36,955 bases of DNA from Lactobacillus equicursoris DSM 19284 = JCM 14600 = CIP 110162 (lineage in GTDB: Bacteria; Bacillota; Bacilli; Lactobacillales; Lactobacillaceae). The notes under the pieces are model-generated. The model made no database searches. It was not told the DNA's origin and saw only the letters and a list, made by a program, of their open reading frames with translations. The translations under genes and the position numbers were made by a program. Shown one piece after another: positions 1 through 7,131 of the stretch. Every line of letters begins with the position of its first letter. Position 1 is the first letter of the stretch. The stretch covers positions 1 to 36,955 of the forward strand of contig NZ_AZDU01000021.1 in the NCBI RefSeq assembly GCF_001434815.1, read 5' to 3'.

Positions 1-68
1 AATTCGCCCCCAATCTATGTCAACCGAGCTCGTTTTTCTAAAAAATCTCCCCCAACTTATAGCAACCA
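1..68 (-). repeat. 42-bp repeat array, two leftward copies
   Basis: Two copies of a 42-bp unit read on the minus strand. Each begins GGTTG (ending at 25 and 68) and has GGGGG at unit positions 15-19; the C-blocks lie at 7-11 and 49-53, exactly 42 bp apart. The copies agree over about the first 20 bases and diverge afterwards. They face away from the rightward copies that start at 74, so the array is divergent around 69-73. It probably continues to the left of the window. No coding capacity is seen. Confidence 0.75.
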
Positions 69-73
69 TCCTG

Positions 74-265
74 GGTTGACACAACTTGGGGGCGTAAATC
101 AGCAAAATCTTACCCGGTTGACATACTTCGGGGGCATAAATCGCCAAAATCTCACCCGGTTGACATACTTTGGGGGCATAAATCGGCAAAATCACCACCG
201 GTTGACATACTTCGGGGGCATAAATCAGCAAAATCGCGACCGGTTGACATACTTTGGGGGCAAAA
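74..265 (+). repeat. 42-bp tandem repeat array, five rightward copies
   Basis: Copies start at 74, 116, 158, 200 and 242 with exact 42-bp spacing; the last is cut short at about 265. The conserved part reads GGTTGACATACTTYGGGGG, then CATAAATC and a CAAAATC block; the end of the unit varies. There is no unique spacer between copies, so this is not a CRISPR array. Because 42 is divisible by three, a TTG-initiated reading frame of 14-residue repeats runs through it (76-360). I treat that frame as a by-product. The repeats could be transposase-binding ends of an insertion sequence (IS21-type elements carry multiple terminal repeats) or another protein-binding array. Function is not known from the sequence. 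Confidence 0.85.
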
Positions 266-291
266 ACCACACAGCACGCCACACAGCACAC

Positions 292-331
292 CAAAACAAA
301 AAGACCAAAGCACATCACGTGCTTTGGTCTC
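292..331 (-). terminator. terminator of the phn operon
   Basis: A perfect 12-bp stem (302-313 with 319-330) has a 5-nt loop. On the minus strand it is followed by a T-rich tract (complement of 292-301). It lies 32 bp past the stop of the last phn gene and also separates that operon from the repeat array. Confidence 0.9.
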
Positions 332-362
332 TAATTTTTAAGGATATATTCAATAATTAAGC

Positions 363-1163
363 TTAAACCAGCTTCTTCCGGATAGCACCGGAGATCCAGT
401 CGATGATGACCACCATCACGATGATCCCGAGCAAGATGATGCCGACCCGGCTCCATTGCCGGTAGTTCAAGGCAATCATCAATGGGTAGCCGATACCGCC
501 GGCCCCTACCAAACCTAAAACGGAGGCGGAACGAACGGACACGTCAAAGCGGTACAGGGTGTTGGACACCAGAGCTGGCATCAGGTCCGGCATCGTGGCA
601 AAAACAGCCACGTTGAACTTGGACCCACCAACCGCAGTAATGGCTTCGCTTGGGCCGTCATCCAAACTTTCGATGGCTTCAGAAAAAAGCATGGCCAGCA
701 TCCCCACTGAGTGGAAACCCAAAGCCAAGGCACCGGCTGGTGCGCCCGGCCCAACGGCCTTAATGAACATCAAGGCCAAAACGATTTCTGGGAAAGATCT
801 GATAAAAGTCAGCACGATCTTCCCGCTTTCTGATACCCAGAACTTCTTGTGGCGGGTGTTAGCTGCCCAAAAGGCAAAAGGTATAGAAATAATGGCTGAG
901 ATAAAGGTCCCTAAGAAGGCGATGCACAGGGTTTGCCAGAGCTGGGACACCAGGTCTTCGCCTGAGCCGTTATAAACGTAGGACCAGTCCGGATGGAACA
1001 AGCCGTTAAAAATGGCGCTGGTGATCTGGCCAGCCGTTGGCTTAATCCCCGTAAAGTCCAGCCCCGTGCAGGACCAAATTAAGACTACGATCGCTAAAAT
1101 CCAGCTGAGCCACTTGACCGCTCTGGTCTTAGCCGTGACTGGCTTTGGCGGTAATTTCTTCAT
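363..1163 (-). CDS. phnE: phosphonate-type ABC transporter permease, second subunit
   Basis: This is an inner-membrane permease of the PhnE type, predicted to pair with the neighbouring permease and with PhnC to import phosphonate or a related phosphorus anion. The protein has several hydrophobic helices and the BPD-transporter EAA-like loop (SEAITAVGGSKFNVAVFATM), followed by the family-typical SVLGLVGAGGIGYPL stretch. I chose the ATG at 1163 (MKKLPP, 266 aa), which sits 6 nt after a GGAG. An upstream in-frame ATG at 1175 overlaps the previous stop (TAATG) but has no ribosome site. It is the last gene of phnD-phnC-phnE-phnE. The true substrate cannot be told from sequence, and no C-P lyase genes are in the window. 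Confidence 0.9.
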   Translation of the reverse strand: MKKLPPKPVTAKTRAVKWLSWILAIVVLIWSCTGLDFTGIKPTAGQITSAIFNGLFHPDWSYVYNGSGEDLVSQLWQTLCIAFLGTFISAIISIPFAFWAANTRHKKFWVSESGKIVLTFIRSFPEIVLALMFIKAVGPGAPAGALALGFHSVGMLAMLFSEAIESLDDGPSEAITAVGGSKFNVAVFATMPDLMPALVSNTLYRFDVSVRSASVLGLVGAGGIGYPLMIALNYRQWSRVGIILLGIIVMVVIIDWISGAIRKKLV

Positions 1164-1174
1164 TGTCGTCTCCA

Positions 1175-1975
1175 TTAGCGCATCAACGCCTCCCTTGCCT
1201 TAGTTGAAATAAAGTCGATGACCAAGACTACCAAGAAGATAACCAGGATGATCATCCCTGTCTGGTTGTAGCTGAACATGTCCAGGGTGTTCTTCAGCTG
1301 CAAGCCGATACCGCCGGCCCCGATGTAACCCAGAACCGTGGAGGCCCGGACGTTGATTTCAAAGGCGTACAAGGCGTAGCTGACAAAGTATGGCATGATT
1401 TGCGGCATAACAGCAAACATGATGTTGTTCATCCCATTGCCGCCGACCGCCTTGATAGCTTCACTTGGACCAGGATCGATGGTTTCAATTGCTTCGTAAA
1501 AAAGCTTCACGACCACGCCAAAGGTAAAGACCGTCAAGGCCAAGATACCAGCTACTGGCCCAATCCCAACGATAGCAACAAAGATGGAACCTAAGAGCAA
1601 GTCAGGAATGGTTCTGATGATGTTCATGATGAAGCGCAAAACGCCGGTAATGACCTTGTTGTGAACGATGTTTCTAGCGATCAAAAGTGAGTAGATGAAG
1701 GCCAGGGCTGACCCGATCACCGTACTGATGATGGCCATCTTGATCGTTTCGACCAGGTAAGGAATGGCCGTACCAGCGTAAGACCAGTCAGGCTGCGCCA
1801 TTTGCACGAAAATTTCGCCAAATTGGTCGAAGTTGGCAAAAAATTCTGGCAAGCTAGTACCGGTGTTTTGGACGGATAAAACCAAGCCCAAGATCATCAA
1901 GATGACCCAGACCCAGTTCCACATCTTAAACTTCTTCTTGGGAAGCTTTAACATGTCACGATCTGTTTTGGACAT
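1175..1975 (-). CDS. phnE: phosphonate-type ABC transporter permease, first subunit
   Basis: Membrane permease of the PhnE family, 266 aa. A cytoplasmic N-terminal stretch (KLPKKKFKMW) is followed by about six hydrophobic segments. The EAA loop is SEAIKAVGGNGMNNIMFAVM, and the conserved STVLGYIGAGGIGLQL follows. It is clearly a paralogue of the downstream permease, so the channel is probably a heterodimer. The ATG at 1975 follows an AAGGAGG site that lies inside the 3' end of phnC, and only 2 bp separate the phnC stop from this start. That fits translational coupling. Confidence 0.9.
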   Translation of the reverse strand: MSKTDRDMLKLPKKKFKMWNWVWVILMILGLVLSVQNTGTSLPEFFANFDQFGEIFVQMAQPDWSYAGTAIPYLVETIKMAIISTVIGSALAFIYSLLIARNIVHNKVITGVLRFIMNIIRTIPDLLLGSIFVAIVGIGPVAGILALTVFTFGVVVKLFYEAIETIDPGPSEAIKAVGGNGMNNIMFAVMPQIMPYFVSYALYAFEINVRASTVLGYIGAGGIGLQLKNTLDMFSYNQTGMIILVIFLVVLVIDFISTKAREALMR

Positions 1976-1977
1976 TG

Positions 1978-2748
1978 TTAATCTTCCTCCTTACCCGTAC
2001 CGCCGTTGTAGATGCTGTCAAAGACGGATTGCGGCGTGTCTTCCATCTTGCCGTCGTAGACGATTTCGCCGGCCCGGACCCCGATCACCCGGTGGCCAAA
2101 TTCCTTGGCCAGTTCAATGGAGTGAAGGTTGGCTACAACAGTCATGTTGTACTTTTCATTCAGCATCCGCAGGTCTTCCATTACTTGGTGGGAAGTCTTG
2201 GGGTCAAGAGAAGCAGTTGGTTCGTCGGCCAAAATGATTTCTGGGTTTTGAGTCAGCACGCGGGCAATAGCCACTCTTTGCTGCTGACCACCAGAGAGTT
2301 CGTCGGCTCTTGAGTAGACTTTTTCCGCCATGTCCACGCTTTGCAAGGCTTCATAAGCTCTTTGCTTGTCTTCATTGGTGAACAGGTTAAATGTGGTCTT
2401 CCAAGTTGGGTAGTATGCAAGTCGCCCAGCTAAAACGTTACGCAACACGCTTGAACGCTTAACCAGGTTGAAGCTTTGGAAGATCATCCCGATCTTGCGC
2501 CGCATCAAGCGGAGGTTCTTGCCCTTAGCCTTGGTGATGGATTCGCCATCGATCAAGATGTCACCTTCAGAAATATCGTGCAGGCGGTTGATGGACCGCA
2601 GCAAGGTCGACTTGCCGGCACCGGACAAACCAACGATCACGATAAATTCACCCTTGTTGATCTTTAAGTTGATGTTCTTCAAACCAACGGTACCATTGTC
2701 GTAAACCTTGGTCACGTTCTTCATTTCAATCATCGGCTGTTCTGCCAT
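1978..2748 (-). CDS. phnC: phosphonate-type ABC transporter ATP-binding protein
   Basis: ATPase that drives the PhnD/PhnE importer on the cytoplasmic side of the membrane. Walker A is GLSGAGKST (about residues 40-48), the signature is [13 protein letters not shown], Walker B is [12 protein letters not shown], and the switch histidine lies in [11 protein letters not shown]. The start at 2748 ([12 protein letters not shown], 256 aa) follows AAGGAG at 8-nt spacing. A longer frame back to 2784 is open but has no ribosome site. Length and motifs are normal for PhnC. The gene lies about 110 bp downstream of phnD; that gap holds an inverted repeat (about 2786-2822, ATCGTG ... CACGAT) that could be an attenuator or an mRNA-processing stem giving more PhnD than PhnC. 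Confidence 0.93.
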   Translation of the reverse strand: MAEQPMIEMKNVTKVYDNGTVGLKNINLKINKGEFIVIVGLSGAGKSTLLRSINRLHDISEGDILIDGESITKAKGKNLRLMRRKIGMIFQSFNLVKRSSVLRNVLAGRLAYYPTWKTTFNLFTNEDKQRAYEALQSVDMAEKVYSRADELSGGQQQRVAIARVLTQNPEIILADEPTASLDPKTSHQVMEDLRMLNEKYNMTVVANLHSIELAKEFGHRVIGVRAGEIVYDGKMEDTPQSVFDSIYNGGTGKEED

Positions 2749-2861
2749 TGAATATAACTCCTTAAAAAAATTTTGCCTAATCATTGAAAATCGTGTCCTA
2801 CATGAAGTGGGGCACGATTTTCACTATCAGTATTTTATTGATATCTTGTTATCAAGTCCTA

Positions 2862-3803
2862 CTACTTAGTAGCAGCCATCTTGTCGTACTTGCGGACAAT
2901 GTTAAAGTCTGAGTCCTTTGAAGGAGTGTAGCCTTCGTGGCTGTAGATGCTTTCAATGATCTTCAGACTCTTCTTGTTGTTGCGCAGGGATTCAAAAGCC
3001 TTAGTCAGCTTCTTCCGGAAGGCACTGCTCATGTCTGAACGAACGGAGACGGTATCGTTAGGGATACCCTTAGTGAAGTAGATTGGAACAACCTTCTTCA
3101 TGATGTTTGGTTGATCAGCCAAAACAGTGTTACGTGCGTCTTCGAAAGTGAAGGCTGCGTCAACGTCGCCGTTAAGAACGTCAAGAACTGCTTGGTCGTG
3201 GCCAGTAACCGTTACTAAGTTAGCGTTGCCCTTCTTAGTCAGGTCCAGGCCCTTATTCTTAAGTTCAGCAATTGGGAAGATGTAGCCGGCAGAAGAAGTA
3301 GCGTTTTGAACGGCAATCTTCTTGCCCTTCAAGTCCTTCCAGCTCTTGATCTTTGAGCCCTTCTTAACCAAGATTTCTGCCCGGTAGAACTTAACCAGCT
3401 TGTTGGTTTGCTTACCGCCTGGTTGCTTGATGCCGTAACGCAAAGCTTGAAGCAAAACGTCAGCAGCCTTTTGCTTGTGGGCTAATACGTAGCCATCTGG
3501 TGGCAAAAAGCCAACGTCAACCTTCTTGGACTTCATGGCTTCAACAACCGTGTTGTAGTCAGTTGACATTGAGATCTTAACTGGGACGCCAAGCTTCTTT
3601 GAAAGAATCTTTTCAAGTGGCTTAGCCTTAGCTTCCAAAGTAGAAGCAGCCTGACTAGGCACGAATTGAATGGTCAAAGGGTGTGACTTTGATGGAGTGT
3701 AGACCTTTGAGGAAGATGATGACTTGCTAGATGAGCAAGCAGTTGCTAAAACAGCAGCGGCAACAGTTACAGCACCAAACAGTGCCTTCTTGAACTTTTT
3801 CAT
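2862..3803 (-). CDS. phnD: phosphonate-type substrate-binding lipoprotein
   Basis: Solute-binding protein of the PhnD family, 313 aa, anchored outside the membrane. A lipoprotein signal peptide ends in LATAC with the lipidated cysteine at residue 23, followed by a serine-rich linker. The mature part starts with a PhnD-like segment (LTIQFVPSQAASTLEAKAKP); the DVGFLPPDGYVLAHK and WKDLKGKKIAVQN stretches are also typical. The ATG at 3803 follows AGGGGGAA. It is the first gene of the operon and has a strong promoter about 135 bp upstream. Family members bind phosphonates, phosphite or phosphate esters; which one applies here is unknown. Confidence 0.92.
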   Translation of the reverse strand: MKKFKKALFGAVTVAAAVLATACSSSKSSSSSKVYTPSKSHPLTIQFVPSQAASTLEAKAKPLEKILSKKLGVPVKISMSTDYNTVVEAMKSKKVDVGFLPPDGYVLAHKQKAADVLLQALRYGIKQPGGKQTNKLVKFYRAEILVKKGSKIKSWKDLKGKKIAVQNATSSAGYIFPIAELKNKGLDLTKKGNANLVTVTGHDQAVLDVLNGDVDAAFTFEDARNTVLADQPNIMKKVVPIYFTKGIPNDTVSVRSDMSSAFRKKLTKAFESLRNNKKSLKIIESIYSHEGYTPSKDSDFNIVRKYDKMAATK

Positions 3804-3942
3804 TAGTTCCCCCTGAAAAATGGATAATGAAATAAACAGTACAACAGCAACATAAGCAGCAGACGACTAACATTCATCTTTAACTGCTCATCGCGGAACC
3901 CAGTCGATAATTATTTGCTTTCTTCTTCTGCGTTCTTGAACA

Positions 3943-3972
3943 ATTCTAACAGAAATATTCGGGTTTTGGCAA
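3943..3972 (-). promoter_or_regulatory. phn operon promoter with long leader
   Basis: The -35 TTGCCA (3967-3972) and -10 TAGAAT (3943-3948) are separated by 18 bp, with an extended TGT in front of the -10. The predicted start near 3937 gives a leader of about 135 nt before phnD. The leader contains a CGACT...AGTCG pair that could close a stem (about 3864-3906). The rest of the 3804-4100 interval shows no gene. Confidence 0.6.
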
Positions 3973-4110
3973 GAGTTTTTGTAATTTTTTCCAAAAGGGA
4001 TTGCGCTATTCCAATTATCGATTCTAAAGGTTAATGAAATTTTGTAAATGACATGTAAAAATGTAAAAAGTCAACTGAAATCCGAACAAAAGTAAATTCG
4101 ATGTTAAGAA

Positions 4111-4151
4111 AAACAAAAATAAAAGAACGTTTGGATTTTATTCCAAACGCT
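4111..4151 (-). terminator. terminator of the universal stress protein gene
   Basis: A 10-bp stem (4126-4135 with 4142-4151, one G-U pair) has a 6-nt loop and is followed on the minus strand by a long T-rich tract. It lies about 30 bp after the stop codon at 4181. Confidence 0.85.
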
Positions 4152-4180
4152 CTCTTTTTAAGTTATACTCTTATCATAGA

Positions 4181-4654
4181 CTACTTAGCGGGCATGTTGT
4201 TGACGTCGGTTCTGACAATCAAGACGTCGGCCATGGCGTGTTGGTTAACGTATTCGGTAACTGACCCCATCAACATTCTTTCAACGGCGTTCAAACCGGT
4301 AGCCCCCATCACGATCAGGTTGTTGCCGTGGTCCTTGATGAAGTCGTAAGAAAGGATGCGCTTTGGGCTGCCGTAACGAATGTGGTAGTCCAGGTCGTCA
4401 AAGCCGATGTTGTCATGAGCCCATTGCTTCAAGCTCTTCAGGTATTCTTCTGAGTCTTGAGTCATTTGGTAAATGGTGTCACCAGAAATCAAGGTGTCTT
4501 GCATTTCGCCCATGAACTGTCTCGTGTCGATGACGTTCAAAACGTCGACATGGTAACCATTGTTGGCAGCGATCTTCACTGCCTTGTCAAAAGCACGTTC
4601 TGCGGATTCAGACCCGTCAACAGGTACTAAAATTTTGATTTTTTCTTCAGTCAT
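4181..4654 (-). CDS. universal stress protein, UspA family, ATP-binding type
   Basis: Small cytoplasmic protein of 157 aa with the Usp alpha/beta fold. The first strand reads IKILVPVDGSESAERA. Near the C-terminus is the nucleotide-binding motif G-2x-G-9x-G-S (GATGLNAVERMLMGS), so it belongs to the ATP-binding branch. I start at the ATG at 4654 (MTEEKIK), which has GGGAG 9 nt upstream. The earlier in-frame ATG at 4663 abuts that same site and is unlikely to be used. It is monocistronic, with its own -10 and terminator. Its stress role is inferred from the family only. Confidence 0.9.
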   Translation of the reverse strand: MTEEKIKILVPVDGSESAERAFDKAVKIAANNGYHVDVLNVIDTRQFMGEMQDTLISGDTIYQMTQDSEEYLKSLKQWAHDNIGFDDLDYHIRYGSPKRILSYDFIKDHGNNLIVMGATGLNAVERMLMGSVTEYVNQHAMADVLIVRTDVNNMPAK

Positions 4655-4696
4655 AGTGCTCATCTCCCGTATTCTGTATGTCTTTCGCTTACCTCT

Positions 4697-4705
4697 ATTT
4701 TAGCA
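4697..4705 (-). promoter_or_regulatory. extended -10 of the usp promoter
   Basis: TAAAAT (4697-4702) is preceded by TG at one-base spacing (TGCTAAAAT on the minus strand). The -35 is poor. It lies about 43 bp upstream of the chosen start. Confidence 0.5.
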
Positions 4706-4839
4706 TAACTTTCACTTTTTAAGGCGCTTTCGGAAAAATGTTGTTTTATTTATGTAAGCCCATTTTTCAAAAAGGTAAAAGACGATCAAAACGAAAAAAT
4801 TTAGTTGATAATCGATATACAATAGGAAGGAAAATTTTT

Positions 4840-5637
4840 ATGCAATTAAATCAGCACCTGCTCAAGATCCAAGGCGGCCGGAACTTCCGGGAACTGGGCG
4901 GCTACAAGACCATCTCCGGCAAAACGGTCAAAAAGCACAAGTTAATTAGAAGCGGCCACTTGAGCGACTTAACCAAAGAAGACCGGGAATACCTGGAAAA
5001 ATATGGTCTTAAGTATGACGTTGACTTAAGAACCAGCTTTGAGCGCGGCAAGCAGCCAGACCAAGAGCTGGCAGGCGTCAGCTACTTTGCGGATCCCGTT
5101 TTTGACGAAGACTTGACCGACTCCACGATGAGCATTTCTGACATGGCCAGACAAAGTGCTAAAGACGGCAACTGGGGCTACCAAAGAATGCTCTGGGCCT
5201 ACCAGAACATGGCTACAGGGAAAAATGCCAATCAGGCTTACCGCCACCTGTTTGAGCTGCTCTTGGGCAATGAAAAAGAAGGCGAAAGTGTCCTTTTTCA
5301 CTGCACCGCCGGCAAGGACCGGACTGGCTTTGGGGCCATCTTGATCCTATCTGCCTTGGGCGTGCCGATGGCAACTATTGAAAGAGACTACTTGTACACC
5401 AACCAAGCAGTTAAGGGCTTTGTGGATCAGCTGCTGGCCAAGGAGGAGGCCAAGGGGGCTAATGAAAACCTGCTTAAGACCTTCCACGACCTGCAGACAG
5501 TCCAACCAGCATATTTCGACTACTTATTTAAAACCATCAACCAGCAATATGGCAGCATTAATGCTTATTTGCATCAGCAAATTGGCCTATCTAACAAGGA
5601 CTTGCTGGATTTGCGGGAAATCTACCTAGAAGACTAG
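4840..5637 (+). CDS. tyrosine/serine phosphatase-like protein (Y_phosphatase3 type)
   Basis: Predicted cysteine-dependent phosphatase of 265 aa. The P-loop is HCTAGKDRTG (C-x5-R), which matches the family signature. The N-terminus NFRELGGYKT and the Asp-rich DVDLRTSFERGKQPD region are typical of the single-domain bacterial group (Y_phosphatase3, related to LipA/IphP-type enzymes). The start is the ATG at 4840 (MQLNQHLL), with AGGAAGG just upstream. The open frame runs back to 4738 but codes there for a basic non-conserved stretch with no ribosome site. No signal peptide is seen, so it is probably cytoplasmic. The natural substrate (phosphotyrosine, phosphoserine or phosphoinositide) is unknown. 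Its 3' end overlaps the convergent EIIA gene by 4 bp. Confidence 0.88.
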   Translation: MQLNQHLLKIQGGRNFRELGGYKTISGKTVKKHKLIRSGHLSDLTKEDREYLEKYGLKYDVDLRTSFERGKQPDQELAGVSYFADPVFDEDLTDSTMSISDMARQSAKDGNWGYQRMLWAYQNMATGKNANQAYRHLFELLLGNEKEGESVLFHCTAGKDRTGFGAILILSALGVPMATIERDYLYTNQAVKGFVDQLLAKEEAKGANENLLKTFHDLQTVQPAYFDYLFKTINQQYGSINAYLHQQIGLSNKDLLDLREIYLED

Positions 5638-6107
5638 TCTTTTTCCAAAAAGTCATAGATTGCTTGAGGATCAGTCAGGGCAAAGAGCTCTTTTAGTTCA
5701 CTAGGATTTGCCTGGCTTAGGTAAGTCATAGTCTGAGACAAGAGCTTGGCCTGGCCATCGGCCTTATCATCCAGCAGCATGAAACAAAAGCCCACCGGCA
5801 GGCTGACCTGGGGATCAACCATGCTGTGAAAAGTTACTGGCTTGAGCAATTTGATTGGCACCAGGCGGTCTTTTTTAACAAAAATCCCCTCAGTATGGGG
5901 AAAGGCCAGGTTTGGCAGGTCTGCACCCAAATTTTGGCTGGACAAGCCAGTCGGGTAGTCCTCTTCTCTTTCAATCACCTGGTCTAAAAAGCCGTCTGCT
6001 ACCAGCCCCTCTTTTAAGAGTCTTTGGTAGGCTTGGGTAAAGAGGTCTTCTTGGTCTTCAGCATCAATCACAAAACAGCTTGCCGGATCCAGTATTTTTT
6101 CAGTCAT
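5634..6107 (-). CDS. orphan PTS EIIA-like protein (galactitol/fructose type)
   Basis: 157 aa, similar to the PTS_EIIA_2 domain of GatA-type enzymes. The phosphorylatable histidine is expected to be His71 in NLAFPHTEG. The stretch GLSSQNLGADLPNLAFPH fits the active-site lid of this family. No EIIB or EIIC gene is nearby. The protein may therefore serve a distant permease, or be regulatory (compare stand-alone EIIA proteins such as PtsN). The ATG at 6107 follows a GAGG-containing site. The gene is convergent with the phosphatase gene, shares 4 bp with it, and no terminator separates them. Confidence 0.8.
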   Translation of the reverse strand: MTEKILDPASCFVIDAEDQEDLFTQAYQRLLKEGLVADGFLDQVIEREEDYPTGLSSQNLGADLPNLAFPHTEGIFVKKDRLVPIKLLKPVTFHSMVDPQVSLPVGFCFMLLDDKADGQAKLLSQTMTYLSQANPSELKELFALTDPQAIYDFLEKD

Positions 6108-6144
6108 TGCTATCGCCTCACTTTTTCACATAGTCGTTACTTCT

Positions 6145-6150
6145 ATTATA
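6145..6150 (-). promoter_or_regulatory. -10 box of the EIIA promoter
   Basis: A perfect TATAAT on the minus strand lies 38 bp upstream of the EIIA start. No convincing -35 at 16-18 bp is seen. Confidence 0.5.
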
Positions 6151-6211
6151 GACATGATTTTTCAAATCTATTAAGCGGAAAACGTTTTTTCTAAGAAAAA
6201 TCTAACTGCTG

Positions 6212-6240
6212 TTGATCAAACTATGATAAAGTAATATATG
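6212..6240 (+). promoter_or_regulatory. candidate promoter of ntd
   Basis: TTGATC (6212-6217), a 17-bp spacer and TATATG (6235-6240). The ribosome site AAGGAAGG follows at 6261-6268. Confidence 0.45.
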
Positions 6241-6279
6241 CACAAGATTTGCCAAAAAGTAAGGAAGGAACTACTAAAT

Positions 6280-6753
6280 ATGCCAAAAAAGACGATCTAC
6301 TTCGGTGCTGGCTGGTTCACTGACCGCCAAAACAAGGCCTACAAGGAAGCCATGGAAGCCTTGAAGGAAAACCCAACCATTGACCTGGAAAACAGCTACG
6401 TGCCTTTGGAAAACCAATATAAGGGCATCCGGGTTGACGAACACCCTGAATACCTGCACGACAAGGTTTGGGCTACTGCCACCTACAACAACGACTTAAA
6501 CGGGATCAAGACCAACGACGTCATGCTGGGCGTTTACATCCCTGATGAAGAAGACGTCGGTCTGGGCATGGAACTGGGTTACGCCTTGAGCCAAGGCAAG
6601 TACATTCTTTTGGTCATCCCAGACGAAGACTATGGCAAACCAATCAACCTCATGAGCTGGGGCGTCAGCGACAACGTCATCAAGATGAGCCAGCTGAAGG
6701 ACTTCAACTTCAACAAGCTGCGCTTTGACTTCTACGAAGGTGCCGTTTACTAA
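6280..6753 (+). CDS. ntd: nucleoside 2-deoxyribosyltransferase (type II)
   Basis: Enzyme of deoxynucleoside salvage that moves the 2-deoxyribosyl group between purine and pyrimidine bases in the cytoplasm. With the ATG at 6280 (MPKKTIYFGAGW; GGAAGG upstream) the protein has 157 residues, the length of the well-studied L. leichmannii enzyme. The nucleophile falls at Glu98 (GLGMELGYA), with Asp72 and Asp92 also in place. As far as I can recall that sequence, it is nearly identical throughout, which is the best species clue in the window. An upstream in-frame ATG at 6238 would add 14 residues unlike the family. Lactobacilli of this group depend on external deoxynucleosides, which fits this gene. 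Confidence 0.97.
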   Translation: MPKKTIYFGAGWFTDRQNKAYKEAMEALKENPTIDLENSYVPLENQYKGIRVDEHPEYLHDKVWATATYNNDLNGIKTNDVMLGVYIPDEEDVGLGMELGYALSQGKYILLVIPDEDYGKPINLMSWGVSDNVIKMSQLKDFNFNKLRFDFYEGAVY

Positions 6754-6775
6754 AAAAGACTACAGCTGACAAAAA

Positions 6776-6792
6776 GCCTAGCTTCCGCAATT
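6776..6792 (+). repeat. partial copy of the downstream terminator arm
   Basis: These 17 bases match 7091-7107, the left arm and loop of the terminator, at 15 positions, and both copies follow an A-run. The right arm is missing here, so no hairpin can form. The two copies are 315 bp apart and flank the small 89-codon gene. Confidence 0.6.
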
Positions 6793-6814
6793 CAAAATAA
6801 TTACAGGTAAACTT

Positions 6815-7084
6815 ATGGACAAAAAGCAAGAAAATGAGCTTTTAAAAATTCTACAGCTAGTTTTTGACGATCTGATATTTGAAAAATGTCAAAACGGCTT
6901 TTCCATTTATGCGCCTAATTTTGATGAAGCCCTACAGGTCCTCAATCTGCTGGGCAGCATGGGAGCCTACTTCAATACTGGCTACGAGCTTGACAAGGGG
7001 GATCCGCTTGCTAAAGCCCGCTTTATAATCACGGTCATTGATTTTGACAGGAATTGGCAAGATCATAGCCAAGACTACATCTAA
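6815..7084 (+). CDS. small hypothetical protein
   Basis: 89 aa, acidic (many Asp and Glu), with no membrane segment or signal peptide. I do not recognise a family. The ATG at 6815 has only a weak AGG nearby (ACAGGTAAACTT). The frame ends just before a strong terminator, and no terminator separates it from ntd 61 bp upstream, so it may be expressed by read-through. The composition looks like real protein (alternating hydrophobic and charged residues, FDEALQVLNLLGSMGAYFNT). The flanking partial terminator copy suggests the segment was inserted or duplicated here. Confidence 0.5.
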   Translation: MDKKQENELLKILQLVFDDLIFEKCQNGFSIYAPNFDEALQVLNLLGSMGAYFNTGYELDKGDPLAKARFIITVIDFDRNWQDHSQDYI

Positions 7085-7087
7085 CAA

Positions 7088-7131
7088 AAGGCCTGTCTTC
7101 CGCAATTTTGGAAGACAGGCTTTTCTTTTTT
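7088..7131 (+). terminator. strong terminator, probably bidirectional
   Basis: A perfect 11-bp stem (7091-7101 with 7110-7120) has an 8-nt loop and T-rich tail TTTTCTTTTTT on the plus strand. On the minus strand the stem is followed by CCTTTTG, so it may also end the kinase operon that stops at 7132. Confidence 0.9.

Noticed and set aside
1-265. CRISPR array
   Set aside because: Copies are contiguous and imperfect, change orientation, and have no unique spacers; no cas gene is present.
74-265. G-quadruplex formed by the GGGGG blocks
   Set aside because: The G-runs are about 37 bases apart, too far for a canonical intramolecular quadruplex.
76-360. A 94-codon open frame of 14-residue repeats through the left array
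   Set aside because: It starts with TTG without a ribosome site, exists because the repeat length is divisible by three, and runs through the phn terminator.
3888-3896. T-box riboswitch in the phn leader
   Set aside because: Only a short GGTTCCGCG-like match is present; specifier stem and terminator/antiterminator pair are absent.
4738-4839. Longer N-terminus for the phosphatase
   Set aside because: The extension is basic and low-complexity, lacks a ribosome site, and a strong site precedes the ATG at 4840.
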